A stretch of DNA of 64,000 bases from Daphnia pulex (GCF_021134715.1 NC_060025.1:8184001-8248000); one strand, 5' to 3'. Counted from the first letter of the stretch, positions 24,627-36,631 are shown. Program-made: numbers and translations. The notes: generated by a model from the sequence alone, not told the origin.

Positions 24627-27600
24627 TTAATGCAATTTCGCTTGGCGATAAGGTCGACCGAGTTTGGCGTCCCAATTGACTTCAAGAAGAACATTATCTC
24701 GAGTGCTGGCGACCGGAGGGAAACCCAATTTGTAAATTGTTCGAGCGAGCTTTAGCTCGCGATGAGCAATTTGGATTGTTGGGGGAATGGAGTGAAGACA
24801 TTGACTGTGTGCGACCTCTATATTTCAGCTGCTTCTCAGCAAACAAAAGAACAACAAAAACGGGGGATAGGTGAGAGATGGCGCTCAGGTGGGCGGACCT
24901 TTCCCTTAGACACATCAGAATTGGAAGCAAAAACAAACTGTGGATCTGGCTTAACGGAAAATGTGTAAGGTGATCCATGGTTCAAATGGCCTATTTGTTG
25001 TTGTTGTTCTGATCGCCTTTATTGGCGGGATTGGGTGAGCCACGGTCGAAATTGGATCTGCGGCTATCATTGTTGTATCTAGCAAAAAGATAGAAGGAAA
25101 GAGGAATTAGTGGGCCGTCAATAATCGGATGCTGCACCTAATTCAAGTTAAATAACATAATGATAACGGGAATGAAGTGGGTGGGATGGGTGGTTAGAAG
25201 ACAGTCAATGTCTTCACTCCATTCCCCCAACAATCCAAATTGCTCATCGCGAGCTAAAGCTCGCTCGAACAATTTACAAATTGTCGGTAAATTCGTTCGA
25301 CATTGACTGTGTCTTTAAAGCAAGATATAATCAGATATAATAAGATATAAGATAAGACCCCCTGATGGTCGACAGTTACCAACGCCTGAAAATTGGAGCT
25401 CGCGGGAGCCCTGCTGGGCTGTGTAACATGGATGCGCCACCAAATCGGCATTTCGTCTAAAAAGGCGTCAATACTCTTTCATACGAATAGTTGTCGGAGG
25501 GTTCCTTCCCACCGTGCTGCAGCTCTTGCTGGAATGAAAATTAACAAGGAAAAGCTAATACCTCCTTGACGCCAGACAACAGAGAGTTGTGGTTCCGTTG
25601 CTTACACCAACTGCTCCAAGCGACCTCAGCGGACTGGTATGCAGGGTGCGTATTCGATCGAATTGCTCCCAGTATGAGCTCGATAATTTCCTTCGGAAAG
25701 GTTCGTTCTTCCAGACAACTCCGGAGAACCACCGAGCGATAAAACAGATGGATTCGTTCCTGTCAATGGATGACCCACCCCCAACGGGGAGATCAGCCTA
25801 CTTGGATGGGAAGAGAAGGAGCGGAATTTCCGTTGCTAGCTCTATCAGGGACGAGAGGTCAGTGGTGTTGCTAGGGCAATCTCGGCTAGTTTCCTAGTCC
25901 TTATTCGTTTCATACTGCCCCCCTCTTCTCTTTAAAAAGGATGCATCCGATGCCCTGGACAAATCCGTCGTCGGGAAAAATGAGCGGACGGCCAGATGTA
26001 AAATCTGCCTTTGAAACCACCCAAGAAGGACTTCTACGAGCCTCTTGTAAACGTGCCGAAAGCGTAAATTGCTCTCTTGACCTGATCAGATGATCATCCG
26101 GTTTGGAATCTAAGGGGATCCGAAGAGCACGGAAGTGTGCTGGGGCACTGCTATACCCGTGCGCCCAGATTAAAATCTCATCCCAATAAAGTTCGAGGCG
26201 AAGGTCGTTCTTCCGCAGGAAGGTTACCACTCCCCTTACTAGTCTGGTGAACGCCCATCACATTGAGTTTAAAACGAAGGAGGGGGGGCACGAATTCGAA
26301 GAAAACGCCCCCATTTAAACTGAAGGAATTTCAAAAGGCCTTCAAAAATAGGAAAAAAATTGAGACCGACAAGTATGAGTCAATCAAGCTCAACTTGGTG
26401 AGCCAACCCGCTCCCAAATAATTGGACGGGATCACAAATAGAATTTAGTTGTAGATATGGGGCCACCGTTGACAAATTCCACCGATCGAAAGCCGGTCTT
26501 GACAATTTAACATAAAAACGCGCTATGCGTCCAAGAGAAAAACTCATAAAAGGAAAGGAGAATAGATTGGACATACCGAGATCCTTTAAAATTGGAATAG
26601 CGACCGCCTGAAGATGAAGGGGGGTGGCTGAAATCGCGATTCGATTGGCGTTGATCATGACCACCTTTAGATCCGGGCGCGCGAGGGGCTCCCGCGTTTT
26701 CGAGAGCGTTCAGAGTTTTCACTTGCTCGACCAGGGCCTGGGTGAACTTCGGACCGAAGAGGTGTTCTCCACCCGTTGGCAGGACAGCTTTGTCGTCTAG
26801 CAGTCCAATATTCTGCGGGTAGATTTGGGCCAGAATGTTGCGGCGTCGCGCGTTCGTGATGTCGTGGTACACCACCGCCCAGAGCTTCAGAGCTGTTTTG
26901 ACCGCCTTGGCGTCGGCTCGGGATTTCTTCTTTTTCTTGAGCCGACTTGCTAGAAACATGATGGGCTTGACTAAGTCAAGGATCTTGAAGGTTTGGTTTC
27001 TGTAGATTTTCTCGATTGGGTCGATGTTGACCTTGGCTGCCGAAGATGACTTAACTGCCTTCAGCCGGATGTAGAATGCATCATCTAGATTGGGGTTGAT
27101 CAGCAGGTCGGCGTTCTTCTTTAGTTTGGGTCTAAAGGCCTCTCTAGCACTTTTCGCTCGAGTGTCATCTAAACCCGATACGACCCAGTCGGCCAAACTA
27201 GCTGACTTTTCACTTGAGAGACGAAATTTCTTTACGCCTCCTCTTCTTGATGAGTCGGAGCCTGAACTACTAGAATTTGAGCTAGAATCGCTTGACTGTT
27301 CGGGATCCGACATGATGTTTGCACAACGAGAGCGAAAAGAGATCTGATGTGTCTAAGGGAAAGGTCCGCCCACCTGAGCGCCATCTCTCACCTATCCCCC
27401 GTTTTTGTTGTTCTTTTGTTTGCTGAGAAGCAGCTGAAATATAGAGGTCGCACACAGTCAATGTCGAACGAATTTACCGACAATTGCCTTGGTTTGGGTG
27501 AAGATCCGAACGGCCGAGTGGGGAAACTGCTTTTTTCGTATGAGGATTGCGGATTATTAGTGGTAATACGAGGGGGTCCGTATGCGATGGAAGGCGAAGT

Positions 27601-29217
27601 GGATGTGATTGGCTGGTATTTATACTGGACCTGTGGTTTGGTGGGTGAAACTGCTGGACGTGTTGTCTTGCTGTAATCTTGTTTAACAGCTTGTTGGGCC
27701 ACTTTGGGTTGAGTAGAATAAGATTTTAATGCATTTTTTACTTTAGGAAGATTCGCAGCCGCTAAAGAGTTAATGTTAACTTTCTCTGCTACGGGCGGGC
27801 TGACAGGTTGTGGAGCAACGGCAGCGATAATGGTCGGTGCAGCTGGAGAAACTGCCGAGATAAACACTGGTGATGGAGGGAGATCTACGGGATCGGATTG
27901 AACAACCGTTTCGAGTTCTGTCTCGACAGAAGCAACTTCTGGTTGATGTGCAGGTTCGATTTCGGCTGAAATAGGAGCGGATAATACCACAGGATCGACA
28001 AAAGGATTTTCGACAATTGGTGCTGCAGACTCATCTGAAATAGGAACATCGAAGACTGCAGGATTGACTGAAGGATCTTCTAGTATTTGAGCAGGTTCAA
28101 ATTCAGCTGGAATTGGGGCGGAAACGACATCGGGATCGGCAGAAGGATTTTCAGCAATTGGTGCAACAGCTTCATCTGAAAAGGGAACACCAGCAACCAA
28201 GGGATTGGTAACAGGATCCTCAAGTTTCTGAACGGGCTCTGATTCATCTGAAACGGGTGCGAAGGCGACCGCAGGATCAGCAAAAGGCTCTTCTTCAATG
28301 GGTGTAGCTTCATCGGTATTGGGAACATCAGCAACCAGGGGAATGAAAATACGAACATCCCCGACTACAGGATTGACAGAGTAATCTTCTAGTTTCTGTG
28401 CAGGTTCAACTTCATCTGAAATTGGGACGGAAACGACTACGGGCTCGACAAAAGGATTTTCGGCAATTGGTGCTGCAGACTCATCTGAAACGGGAACTTC
28501 AAAAACCGCGGGATTGATGACAGAAAGATCCTCAATTTTCTGAATCGGTTCTGATTCATCTGAAACGGGTGCGAAGACGTCTGTGAAAACTGGCGAATTT
28601 TCCGGGACAAAAACTGCAGGATCGGCAGGTGCTGCATCAAATGACAATTGCGCTTGATTCTCAGGTACTTCTGTTGGAGAATTTGCGAGATTATTGAAGA
28701 AATGTTCTTCTACTATTTGGTGATTGACGGAAGGATCCTCTTGCTTCACTGTAGGTTCCGATCCTTCCGGAATGACCCCAACGTCCATGTCAAGGAACGA
28801 CGGAGTCACGATTTCAACTGGATGCGGGATCGGTTCATCGGCAAACTGGCCATCAGACGCAACTAGAATAAAAGGATTGACATCATTTTCGATTATGGGT
28901 GATCCAGTGCTGCTGTCGACAGTTTCCTGTTCCACCGCCGTAAGGATTTCATCATTAATTGGTACGAAAGGTTCATTAGTAGTCGGTATGACATCTAAAG
29001 CTTGATTTTCAGGTTGATGATGATATTGATCGTTGCGGGTAACGCGCTGAATGTTGACGAGATTCCGCCCGGAAACCGGATGGATGATGGACAGTTGGAG
29101 AAAAAACAGAAACACGCAGAGCGCCAAACTATTTCTCAACTGCATTAAAAAAATTTGGTAAATATTAATGAATGACATTTTCAAATTTTGTTTCAAACTT
29201 ACGTTCAGAAAATTCAT
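24627..29217 (-). CDS. Secreted acidic Pro/Val/Ala repeat protein, last exon split by an inserted element
   Basis: Exon 1 is 29203-29217 (MNFLN) and exon 2 runs from 29139 down to the element edge at 27486, in phase. The joined start has a signal peptide (SLALCVFLFFLQLSIIHPVSG). The body consists of diverged units of about 40 aa with PVSDESEPVQKLEDPSVNP and ESAAPIAENPFVDPVV, strongly acidic. The C-terminal part has a TRPAVSPTKPQVQYKYQP region and YGPP motifs. The host frame resumes beyond the element, from 24725 down to a TAA at 24627-24629, with an open 30-odd-codon tail (GFPPVASTRDNVLLEVNWDA). The intact tail frame argues that the insertion is recent. In this allele translation would instead run about 30 codons into the element's terminal repeat and stop. 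Function unknown; an extracellular matrix role is suggested by composition and by the converging collagen-like neighbour. Confidence 0.75.
24797..24919 (+). repeat. Left inverted terminal repeat of the DIRS element
   Basis: Matches 27343-27465 as a reverse complement over 123 bp without a difference that I can find. Confidence 0.9.
25200..25312. repeat. Internal complementary region of the DIRS element
   Basis: Reverse complement contains the right-end outer sequence (ending ACCGACAATT) followed directly by the left-end outer sequence (TGTAAATTGTTCGAGC). This is the circle-junction template known for DIRS-1-type replication. Confidence 0.85.
25541..26230 (-). pseudogene. RT/RNase H and recombinase remnants of the DIRS element
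   Basis: Fragments include a reverse-transcriptase-like block (LRLELYWDEILIWA), an RNase H-type stretch, and a piece typical of the N-terminal part of DIRS-group tyrosine recombinases (HPAYQSAEVAWSSWCKQR). Broken, several breaks; the recombinase catalytic part is not evident. Confidence 0.6.
26507..27313 (-). pseudogene. gag-like frame of the DIRS element
   Basis: An open frame of about 268 codons, with a Ser-rich acidic start (MSDPEQSSDSSSNSSSSG), a conserved-looking middle (LADWVVSGLDD, LINPNLDDAFYIRLK) and a basic Gly-rich end. Placement at the 5' end of the element and composition fit a DIRS gag. Fossil component of the element. Confidence 0.65.
27343..27465 (-). repeat. Right inverted terminal repeat of the DIRS element
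   Basis: Partner of 24797-24919. The terminal extensions outside this core differ between the ends, as expected for DIRS. Confidence 0.9.
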
Positions 29218-29263
29218 CGTGAAATGCTTTTGGTTATTTAGTTAGTAGATGCTAGACGGGCTG

Positions 29264-29304
29264 ACTGAATGTGACTAAGGACAAAGTAGCAGCAGGTTTA
29301 TATA
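29264..29304 (-). promoter_or_regulatory. TATA plus initiator of the acidic repeat gene
   Basis: On the minus strand TATATAAA (plus 29297-29304) is followed about 33 bp later by TCAGT (plus 29264-29268), then a 5' UTR of about 47 nt to the ATG at 29217. Confidence 0.75.
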
Positions 29305-31078
29305 GTACAGGACTGGGGGTTCGTTTTCTTCTTCTATTCCCCACTTTCCCATTAGCAGAAGAGCGCCACCGCACATTTTGAGAAGCCATTAAAGAAATTT
29401 GAGATGCCAATATAGTTTCCGTTGTGTGCTCGTAACACCGTTGGACTTGTGTATAGCTCAACGACATACCGGCAACGAAAGGGAAAACCAAAAGCGCCGG
29501 CCGGAGTGATGTAATTTAAATGTTAGCCTCCAGCACGAGAAGAAGAACGGTATATACAAGCGGCAGAAGATTAGCGAACACGATTTCTTTTCTTCTGCAC
29601 AGCTGACACAATGACTCGTTTTTCCTTTTTATGACAATAACAACATATTTCCACGAGGCTTTTTTCTTTTTTAAACTTTACAACTTTACGAATTTATTTC
29701 ATTTTTGGTACTATATCATCCAAAGTTTGTGTTAGCTGTGAGAGAAGTCTTATCGACGATTTGGCCCCTTCTAAACTTTTCTCTGGGTGGATTAGAGTGT
29801 ATAGTAGTACTAGTGCATCCGATGTCTTAAAATGTTAGCGGGGGGAAAAAAAACTTCCATTTAAAAAACCTTGCAACATGGAAGTGATTTTTCTTTTTAA
29901 AATATAGAAGAGTGAAAGTCGCTGAATAAATTACGTAACGATTTCTCTCCACTGGAATGAGCGAATTTATTATTTTTAAAACTAACGGTCCGAAACCTAC
30001 TTGCGTGCTCTATTACGTTGTATTTATCTTCTTGCCAAAAAGTTGGCACATGCCATGATATTCGCTCGTTCTGCGTTTTATGACCGCGTCTACCTCATTT
30101 CGAGTTTTATTTGAGCGTCTGCCCTGGTTCGTTCAAACCCCAAATTGCAAATAGACTGCCCCGCTTCACAACGTTTATTTTTGTAAAATCACGAGCCGCT
30201 ATACAAGTGCATTTCAATCTCATTTAAATTCGATTGCTATTAGTTCTCATTTGGACGTTTCTATTCAGAAGGCTACCGGTGTTTTGTTAGTTTAGTCTAT
30301 ATACTGACGTGAACTGTTAGACGTATAATTATATAAATTATACAAGACTAGGTGACAGGTGAAAGTTTGAGTGTTTATGAGATCGTCTCATGTTGACTCC
30401 TGAAATTACAAAGAGCTATATACCCCGTTTATCACAGGCCAAACATTGTGATTAGTCAACACAAACAAAAAAGGGAAATATGGTTCGTATGGAATATGAT
30501 CTCCATTAAAGAAAAACTTTCACATGTCACATATGCAACATTATTGAAGGAGAAAGTCGCTTTACACGGCTAAATGTTCACGGGATGGTTAGAAAAAAAA
30601 GCTCAGTCATTTTAATGACTGCAATATAAAGGTATACGTTTTCAAACGGGACTCCATCTACCCAAAAGCTGTCAGTCGTTTTATCAGTGCATAAGGGAGA
30701 AAGGAGGAAGATTTTGGTATACTCTTTGAATTTTCACTCTTTTGTTTATCGTACGGCGACTCTGCTGTTGTGTGTCTGGGCCTTTCAAGAAACTACAAAA
30801 AGCTGCAACTTGAAATGGAAAGAAGCTGTTAGAGAGTAACGATGCTGAAATCTGTTTATTGTTGTGTTATATAGAAAGATCCGAGCCATTGTCGTGACTG
30901 AATGTAGATTGCGACGATGTACATAGAAAATGGATATGACGAGATATGTGTTGACTGTGGAGAAATTGCCTTGGTAAGTGGAGGAATTTGGAGCAATCAA
31001 GTTTAGTCAACAGCAGAAAAGCAGCAGCTCATTCACTGTGACGAAAATTGGAGACAGACATCCACGGAACTGAGAAAA
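29305..31078. other. Intergenic, no gene recognised
   Basis: A TATA-like GGTATATACAAG at about 29549 on the plus strand has no convincing downstream reading frame. The rest is AT-rich without recognisable features. Confidence 0.45.
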
Positions 31079-31320
31079 TGACCGCAAATAGGAAAATACC
31101 GTAGTGGTCTAGTTGTTCTTTTTACCAAACCCCACAAGAGTTGAAGAATCTGAGCATTATGTCTACGTACGTGGTAAACGAAGTATAAAATTATGAATAT
31201 TAAATAAAGCTTGTGAACAACTTTCTCATAAATTTGCGTGAAAGAACTACCAAGAAATTCATTAAGTTGTAATAGTCCTGGCTGTTCAATCTTGAATTTC
31301 AGACTGAATTGAAAATTTGA
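31079..31320 (+). repeat. Diverged direct repeat, copy 1
   Basis: Shares long stretches with 37013-37220, for example TTCTTTTTACCAAACCCC, GTGAACAACTTTCTCATAAA and GTCCTGGCTGTTC, with scattered substitutions and small gaps. The two copies flank the foldback element and the LRR gene. Confidence 0.8.
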
Positions 31321-31723
31321 AACGGAATTAATACAATAGTACCTGATCAAAATTAAATAACTAATTGTCTGTGTATTTTCTAAATTAGTTCGGAGATTAA
31401 TTATGATTTTATTAAAATAATTAAATAATAAATACCTTAAAAATTTCGTTATTGTGGCAACCGTCAACCGTGTCAAATGGGCAAATGGCCACGCTAGACA
31501 CTCGCCTAGACCAACTTGATCTCGGTCGTCGGGGCGAACCCTACCGACTTTTCACGGTACAATGTAAGGCGGTAGGGTTCGCCCCGACGACCGTAGGCAC
31601 GGTAGCGCTCGTGGTGGCGGAGGGCTACAACACACTGTCCTACAACATACTGTCAATATAAACAAAGCAGTTCAAAAGTGTCAATTCAGGTTTATTGCAG
31701 GTTTAGTGCCGTTTCTCACAGTC

Positions 31724-32390
31724 ACAGTATGTCAGGTAGATATTTGATGAAAGATTCTCTGACCAGGCATCGAGCCAGAACCAAAGCCGATAAAAGAAAA
31801 AATTATGCTTTACAACAGGAACCTAAACGTTCAGGTAACTTCTTGACCGTAATTTTGGCAGAGGCAGAGGCCGAGTTACCCAGTCTGATAAAGTTGTAGC
31901 AGTTTCTAATCAAGAAACTGCTAGTGAAATAACTCCCAGTCTAATGGTAAGTTTATCAATATTTGTGTTCAAGTTTTACGATTAAAAAATGTTCCATTGT
32001 TTACAGAAAGAAGTGGTGTACAGGATATCATTCATTTAGTCGCACTGGAAAATACATCATTGAAGCAAGCATTTCACAATTTAACAAGAAGAAAAAGGAA
32101 CCAATCAAGAAAGCGAGTGGAAAACTCGCATAGAAGACAAAGAAGATGCTTGTGATGCCAAGAGAGATGCTGTCTTTCAAAACTACATTAGCTCCCGTTC
32201 CTATTGTGCAAGTAAATGTGGTGTATGTGAAAAAGTTATTTATGTAGATTAATAATTATCTTGTATTATAGTGTCCCTTCCTGTCCAGAATGCAAAAGCC
32301 CTCATTCGTCATTCGTGTACTACGAAACCTGGTTCAAGAGACGTGACCGTAGGACCGAGGACAATGAAGAAATCAATTCATATCCATAGT
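31724..32390 (+). pseudogene. Coding remnant in left arm of the foldback element
   Basis: Pieces with codon-like character: an ATG at 31724 (MSGRYLMKDSLTRHRARTK), an RG-rich piece (FGRGRGRVTQSDK), an exon with VQDIIHLVALENTSLKQAF, then a Cys-rich part (YCASKCGVCEKVIYV) and CPSCPECKSPHSSF. GT-AG pairs near 31950-32007 and 32227-32270 look like introns. At least two frame changes are not explained by introns, so this copy is probably inactive. The CxxC pairs suggest a zinc-binding protein. I do not recognise the family; it could be the element's own protein or a captured host gene. Confidence 0.45.
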
Positions 32391-32529
32391 TTAATACGCT
32401 CACATATATTTATGCAAATCTTGTAATCACATTTGAAATACCGCTATTGTTTGAAGGGAATAAAAGTATTATTAAGAGCTTTTTGATTTGTTTCATGAAC
32501 ATTATTCGTCACCTTATAGGCATATCCGA

Positions 32530-32960
32530 GTTTGCGTGAAAATAAAATTGTTTGCAGTTAATTATCCACGCGTATGTTCATAATAGACTTAATCTGACTT
32601 TAAATTTTTATTCAGCGTAAAAAGTTGAGTTAGAGGTGTAATTTTCATTTATATTGGTGGTCAGCCGCATAGTAGCGTGCGTGAAACTAAAAAAAATCGT
32701 TCGCAGTTAATTACCCATGCGTGTGTTTATTTTAGGCTTATTTTGACCTGATATTCTGATTCAGCGTAAAAAGTTGAGTCAGAGGTGTAATTTTCATTCA
32801 TATTGGTGGTCAGCCGCATAGTAGCGTGCGTGAAACTAAAAAAATCGTTCACAGTTAATTACACATGCGTGTGTTTATTTTAGGCTTATTCTGACCTGAA
32901 ATTCCGATTCAGCGTAAAAAATTGATTTAGAGTTGTATTTTTCATTCATATTGGTGGTAG
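32530..32960 (+). repeat. ~148-bp tandem subrepeats, left arm of the foldback element
   Basis: Units recur at about 32613, 32762 and 32909, marked by CAGCGTAAAAAGTTGAGT and TTGGTGGTCAGCCGCATAG. A mirrored set occupies about 33100-33530, more diverged than the outer arms. Confidence 0.8.
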
Positions 32961-33665
32961 CCTGCGGGAGTTATTGGTTTACGACACTTTTTTTTTAAGG
33001 AAAAAAGCGCAGTAAGTCGCTTACCGTAACAGGGCGGACTTTTTTCAGAAAAAAATTTGATCGCAAAAAACTAAATCCCTCAGGCTACTACTGAAATGAA
33101 TGAAATTAACAACTCTTACTCAACTTTTGACGCTGAATCGGAATATCAGGTCAGAATAAGCCTAAAATAAACACACGCATGTGTATTGAACTGCGAACGA
33201 ATTTTTACTTTCACGCTACTCGCTAGGCGGCTGAACCACGAAAATTAACGAAAATTACAACTATAACTCAAATTGTTATGCTGAATCGGAATATCAGGTG
33301 AAAATAAGCCTAAAATAAACACACGCATGTGTAATTAACTCGGTAATTATCTGCGAACGAATTTTTGCTTTCACGCACGCTACTATGCGGCTGCCCACTA
33401 AAATGAATGAAAATTACAACTCTAATTCAAATTTTTACGCAGAATCAAAATATGAAGTCAGACTAAGTATAAAATCAACACGCGAATGTATAATTAACTG
33501 CGAAAGAATTTTATTTTCACGCAGACTCGGATATGCCTATAAGGTGACGAATAATGTTCATGAAACAAATCAAAAAGCTCGTAATAATACTTTTATTCCC
33601 TTCAAACAATAGCGGTATTTCAAATGTGATTACAAGATTTGCATAAATATATGTGAGCGTATTAA

Positions 33666-34332
33666 ACTATGGATATGAATTGATTTCTTCATTGTCCTCG
33701 GTCCTACGGTCACGTCTCTTGAACCAGGTTTCGTAGTACACGAATGACGAATGAGGGCTTTTGCATTCTGGACAGGAAGGGACACTATAATACAAGATAA
33801 TTATTAATCTACATAAATAACTTTTTCACATACACCACATTTACTTGCACAATAGGAACGGGAGCTAATGTAGTTTTGAAAGACAGCATCTCTCTTGGCA
33901 TCACAAGCATCTTCTTTGTCTTCTATGCGAGTTTTCCACTCGCTTTCTTGATTGGTTCCTTTTTCTTCTTGTTAAATTGTGAAATGCTTGCTTCAATGAT
34001 GTATTTTCCAGTGCGACTAAATGAATGATATCCTGTACACCACTTCTTTCTGTAAACAATGGAACATTTTTTAATCGTAAAACTTGAACACAAATATTGA
34101 TAAACTTACCATTAGACTGGGAGTTATTTCACTAGCAGTTTCTTGATTAGAAACTGCTACAACTTTATCAGACTGGGTAACTCGGCCTCTGCCTCTGCCA
34201 AAATTACGGTCAAGAAGTTACCTGAACGTTTAGGTTCCTGTTGTAAAGCATAATTTTTTCTTTTATCGGCTTTGGTTCTGGCTCGATGCCTGGTCAGAGA
34301 ATCTTTCATCAAATATCTACCTGACATACTGT
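33666..34332 (-). pseudogene. Mirror coding remnant in right arm of the foldback element
   Basis: The inverted twin of the left-arm remnant. The 73-codon frame overlapping its start is identical in both arms (plus 31678-31899; minus 34157-34378). Confidence 0.45.
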
Positions 34333-34838
34333 GACTGTGAGAAACGGCACTAAACCTGCAATAAACCTGAATTGACACTTTTGAACTGCTTTGTTTATAT
34401 TGACAGTATGTTGTAGGACAGTGTGTTGTAGCCCTCCGCCACCACGAGCGCTACCGTGCCTACGGTCGTCGGGGCGAACCCTACCGCCTTACATTGTACC
34501 GTGAAAAGTCGGTAGGGTTCGCCCCGACGACCGAGATCAAGTTGGCCTAGACGTTAGTGTTCTATCGAAGAAAAATTTTCTCTCATCAGGAATCTCTATC
34601 TCAATCTGGGATTAGGGAAAATAAGTGAAAGGTCATTATTTTCAATTTTGTCTTCAATCTGTAGTGAGAAGTCTTTAAAGTTCGTTCTACTCTGACGTTT
34701 ACATTATAGTTACTAACAGCAAAGGTAATAATTTTATATAATGGATATATTAACATTAGAAACTGGCTTCTAAATTCTAATCATATTGAGAAAAATTAAC
34801 AATAACTTAAAATTTGAATAGTTTCTGAAAAATCCATA

Positions 34839-36631
34839 ATGCCACGATTGATAAGAGTGAAATCACTTTCCCAAACATGTCTTGAATTTGTTATAAACAA
34901 CATGGCTGTGCTGTGTGAGAACCTAACGAGTGATCTTCCTACTACTATTAGCAACCAATCAAGCCACAGCCCTTTTGATCAATTACGTAAGTTGCCAACC
35001 ATTGAGTATTGACTGAGTGTTACAGTTCTCTTGACGATAGTTTTTTTTTTAATTTAAAATTTTTGTTTATTAGCATCAAAGTTCTTGGAGGAAATAATCA
35101 GTGCTCTTCTAACCAAAAAATGTTTGAAACAGTTTCTTGGTTTACTAGTAGCTCCACAACTACAGACCCTGGATCTGAGATATTTGTCAAAGGAAGATAA
35201 TTGTACTGATTTGGAACTTAATTTGCTGAGATGTATAGTAAGATATTATATTTTTATATTTCTGTCAAAAACCAAGATTTGACACTTTTTTTTTAGTACT
35301 TAAAAAACCTATCTCTCCGCTGGTCATCTCTTTGTAATGACAAATTCTTGTCTTCTGTCATTCCCATGTTTGTAAAATTACAAATTCTGGATATTTCTTA
35401 TTCTGCAGCAGATGACAGCAGCTTGGAAGTAATAGGAACTTGCTGCACACATTTGAGGTAAACAAGTTAGTTTATGATGCTTGATATTTTTATATAGGCT
35501 AATTTTGCTTTTTTTAGAGAACTGGAAGTTAGGAATTGCAAGAATATTACAGATATTGGAGTTAAAGGGCTGTGTGTTAGTAGTACTACGCACAATCTAG
35601 GAAGGGAAGGGAATAAATTGGGACTGCACAAATCTCTTCTTAAACTGGGTTCGTATGGTACTGAAATTACCATCGCAGGAATCCAATTGGGTTTGGAAAC
35701 TTTCCGCAGTCTTAAAGTCTGGGATATGGCTACTGTACAAATCTTGGCGGAAATTCACAAAGAATATTTCTTGAATCGACCCTCGGAGATTCCAAAGTAT
35801 TCCCTGATGAATTTGGAAATAGCTTCCCCTGAGGACACCTTTGAGGATGTAGTCTACATCCCCAAAAGTTTTGGATTGGTTTTGTCTCTGTGTCCCTTCG
35901 TGATTGATGTAGAAATCAATATCGTCCCGATCGATATCACCGATGGTGATTTTCTAAGTTTATTATCCCTTAAAAAACTCCGCAAACTGAAATTGGTTGG
36001 GGATTACGAGAATTCCAGTGTAACGTTTCATGGCGGTGTGACTCCAATTTTAAAAGCCTTTGGGAATTCTTCACTGAAGGCACTTTCTCTATCCTATTTG
36101 CCTGATGTCAATATTCTGGTAATCACACAGCTTTGCCCGAACCTTCACTCCCTTGACCTTTTCGAAAATTTGAGCTATTCCAACAAAAAACTCAACGAAG
36201 AATGGTTCAAGATTGAACCTCAAGTATTGAAGCAACTTGAAAAGCTGAGACTTTCATCTGAAGATGAACCAAGTATCACTATTCCGCGCAAACACTTGAT
36301 CTTGCTGTTGTCTGGACCTTCTCTTGTGAAGATATATATTGAGAGTTTTTGTTCGCTCAACGACGGCGTTCTCCAAGAGGTGGTTCGAGTTCAGAACTTC
36401 GATCGTCTTGAAAATTTGACAGTCCTAAAATGCCACAACGTGACCGAGAAAGGGATTGACATCTTCATGAATGCCCAAAACCCTCTTAAGAAGATCGTGT
36501 TACATGAGTGCCGTAAATTAACGAAGAAAAATTTTGAGCATTGGGAAAAGCAAGCTAAAATGAACAACTGGCAAATATTGATCGATTTCGAATCTGTAGA
36601 TGTTGAAGAGGACTATTATGAGGATTTTTAA
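34839..36631 (+). CDS. Leucine-rich-repeat protein (FBXL/Zyg11-like architecture), 4 exons
   Basis: Exons 34839-34986, 35074-35237, 35297-35457 and 35518-36631 encode 528 aa. The N-terminus (MPRLIRVKSLSQTCLEFVIN) is followed by a helical region (LPSKFLEEIISALL) that may act as an F-box-like or VHL-box-like adaptor segment. Irregular LRRs then run nearly to the end: LQTLDLRYLS, LKNLSLRWSS, LQILDISYSA, LRELEVRNCKNITD, LRKLKLVGDY, LKALSLSYLPD, LENLTVLKCHNVTEKGID. The cysteine-type LRRs (CHNVTEKG, CRKLTKKNF) are typical of substrate-recognition subunits of Cullin ligases. There is no signal peptide or TM, so it is intracellular. The acidic C-terminus is DVEEDYYEDF. The promoter region must lie in the 290 bp right of the foldback element, which may have separated it from upstream elements. 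Exact orthologue not assigned. Confidence 0.8.

Larger units (their letters stand above)
24731..27485 (-). mobile_element. DIRS-type tyrosine-recombinase retroelement, broken, young
   Basis: A 2,755-bp element lying in the last exon of the acidic repeat gene. It has the DIRS arrangement: inverted terminal repeats (24797-24919 and 27343-27465, 123 bp, identical by eye), an internal complementary region (25200-25312) that contains both outer ends joined, and no clear target duplication beyond a shared CAATT at both edges. Remnants run gag-like, then reverse-transcriptase/RNase H-like, then recombinase-like on the minus strand. It is shorter than full DIRS elements and its pol part is broken in several places, while the gag-like frame looks whole. 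Identical terminal repeats and an open host tail indicate a young insertion. Confidence 0.82.
31511..34545. mobile_element. 3,035-bp foldback DNA element with ~1 kb inverted arms
   Basis: The ends are CCAACTTGATCTCGGTCG and its reverse complement, flanked by a 6-bp duplication CCTAGA (31505-31510 and 34546-34551). Positions i and 66056-i are complementary from the ends to about 32530/33525 with no gap that I find. Each arm has, from the outside: a subterminal palindrome (31532-31598) built on GGTCGTCGGGGCGAACCCTA, a spliced-looking coding remnant, and two to three tandem subrepeats of about 148 bp. A central region of about 130 bp (32960-33090) is not shared. The structure resembles Foldback elements. 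The 6-bp duplication and termini do not match a superfamily I can name. Arm identity implies recent activity or gene conversion. Confidence 0.85.

Noticed and set aside
32530-33530. Possible CRISPR-like array from regular repeats
   Set aside because: Units are ~148 bp, adjoining, diverged and mirrored about a centre; this is foldback subrepeat structure in animal DNA.
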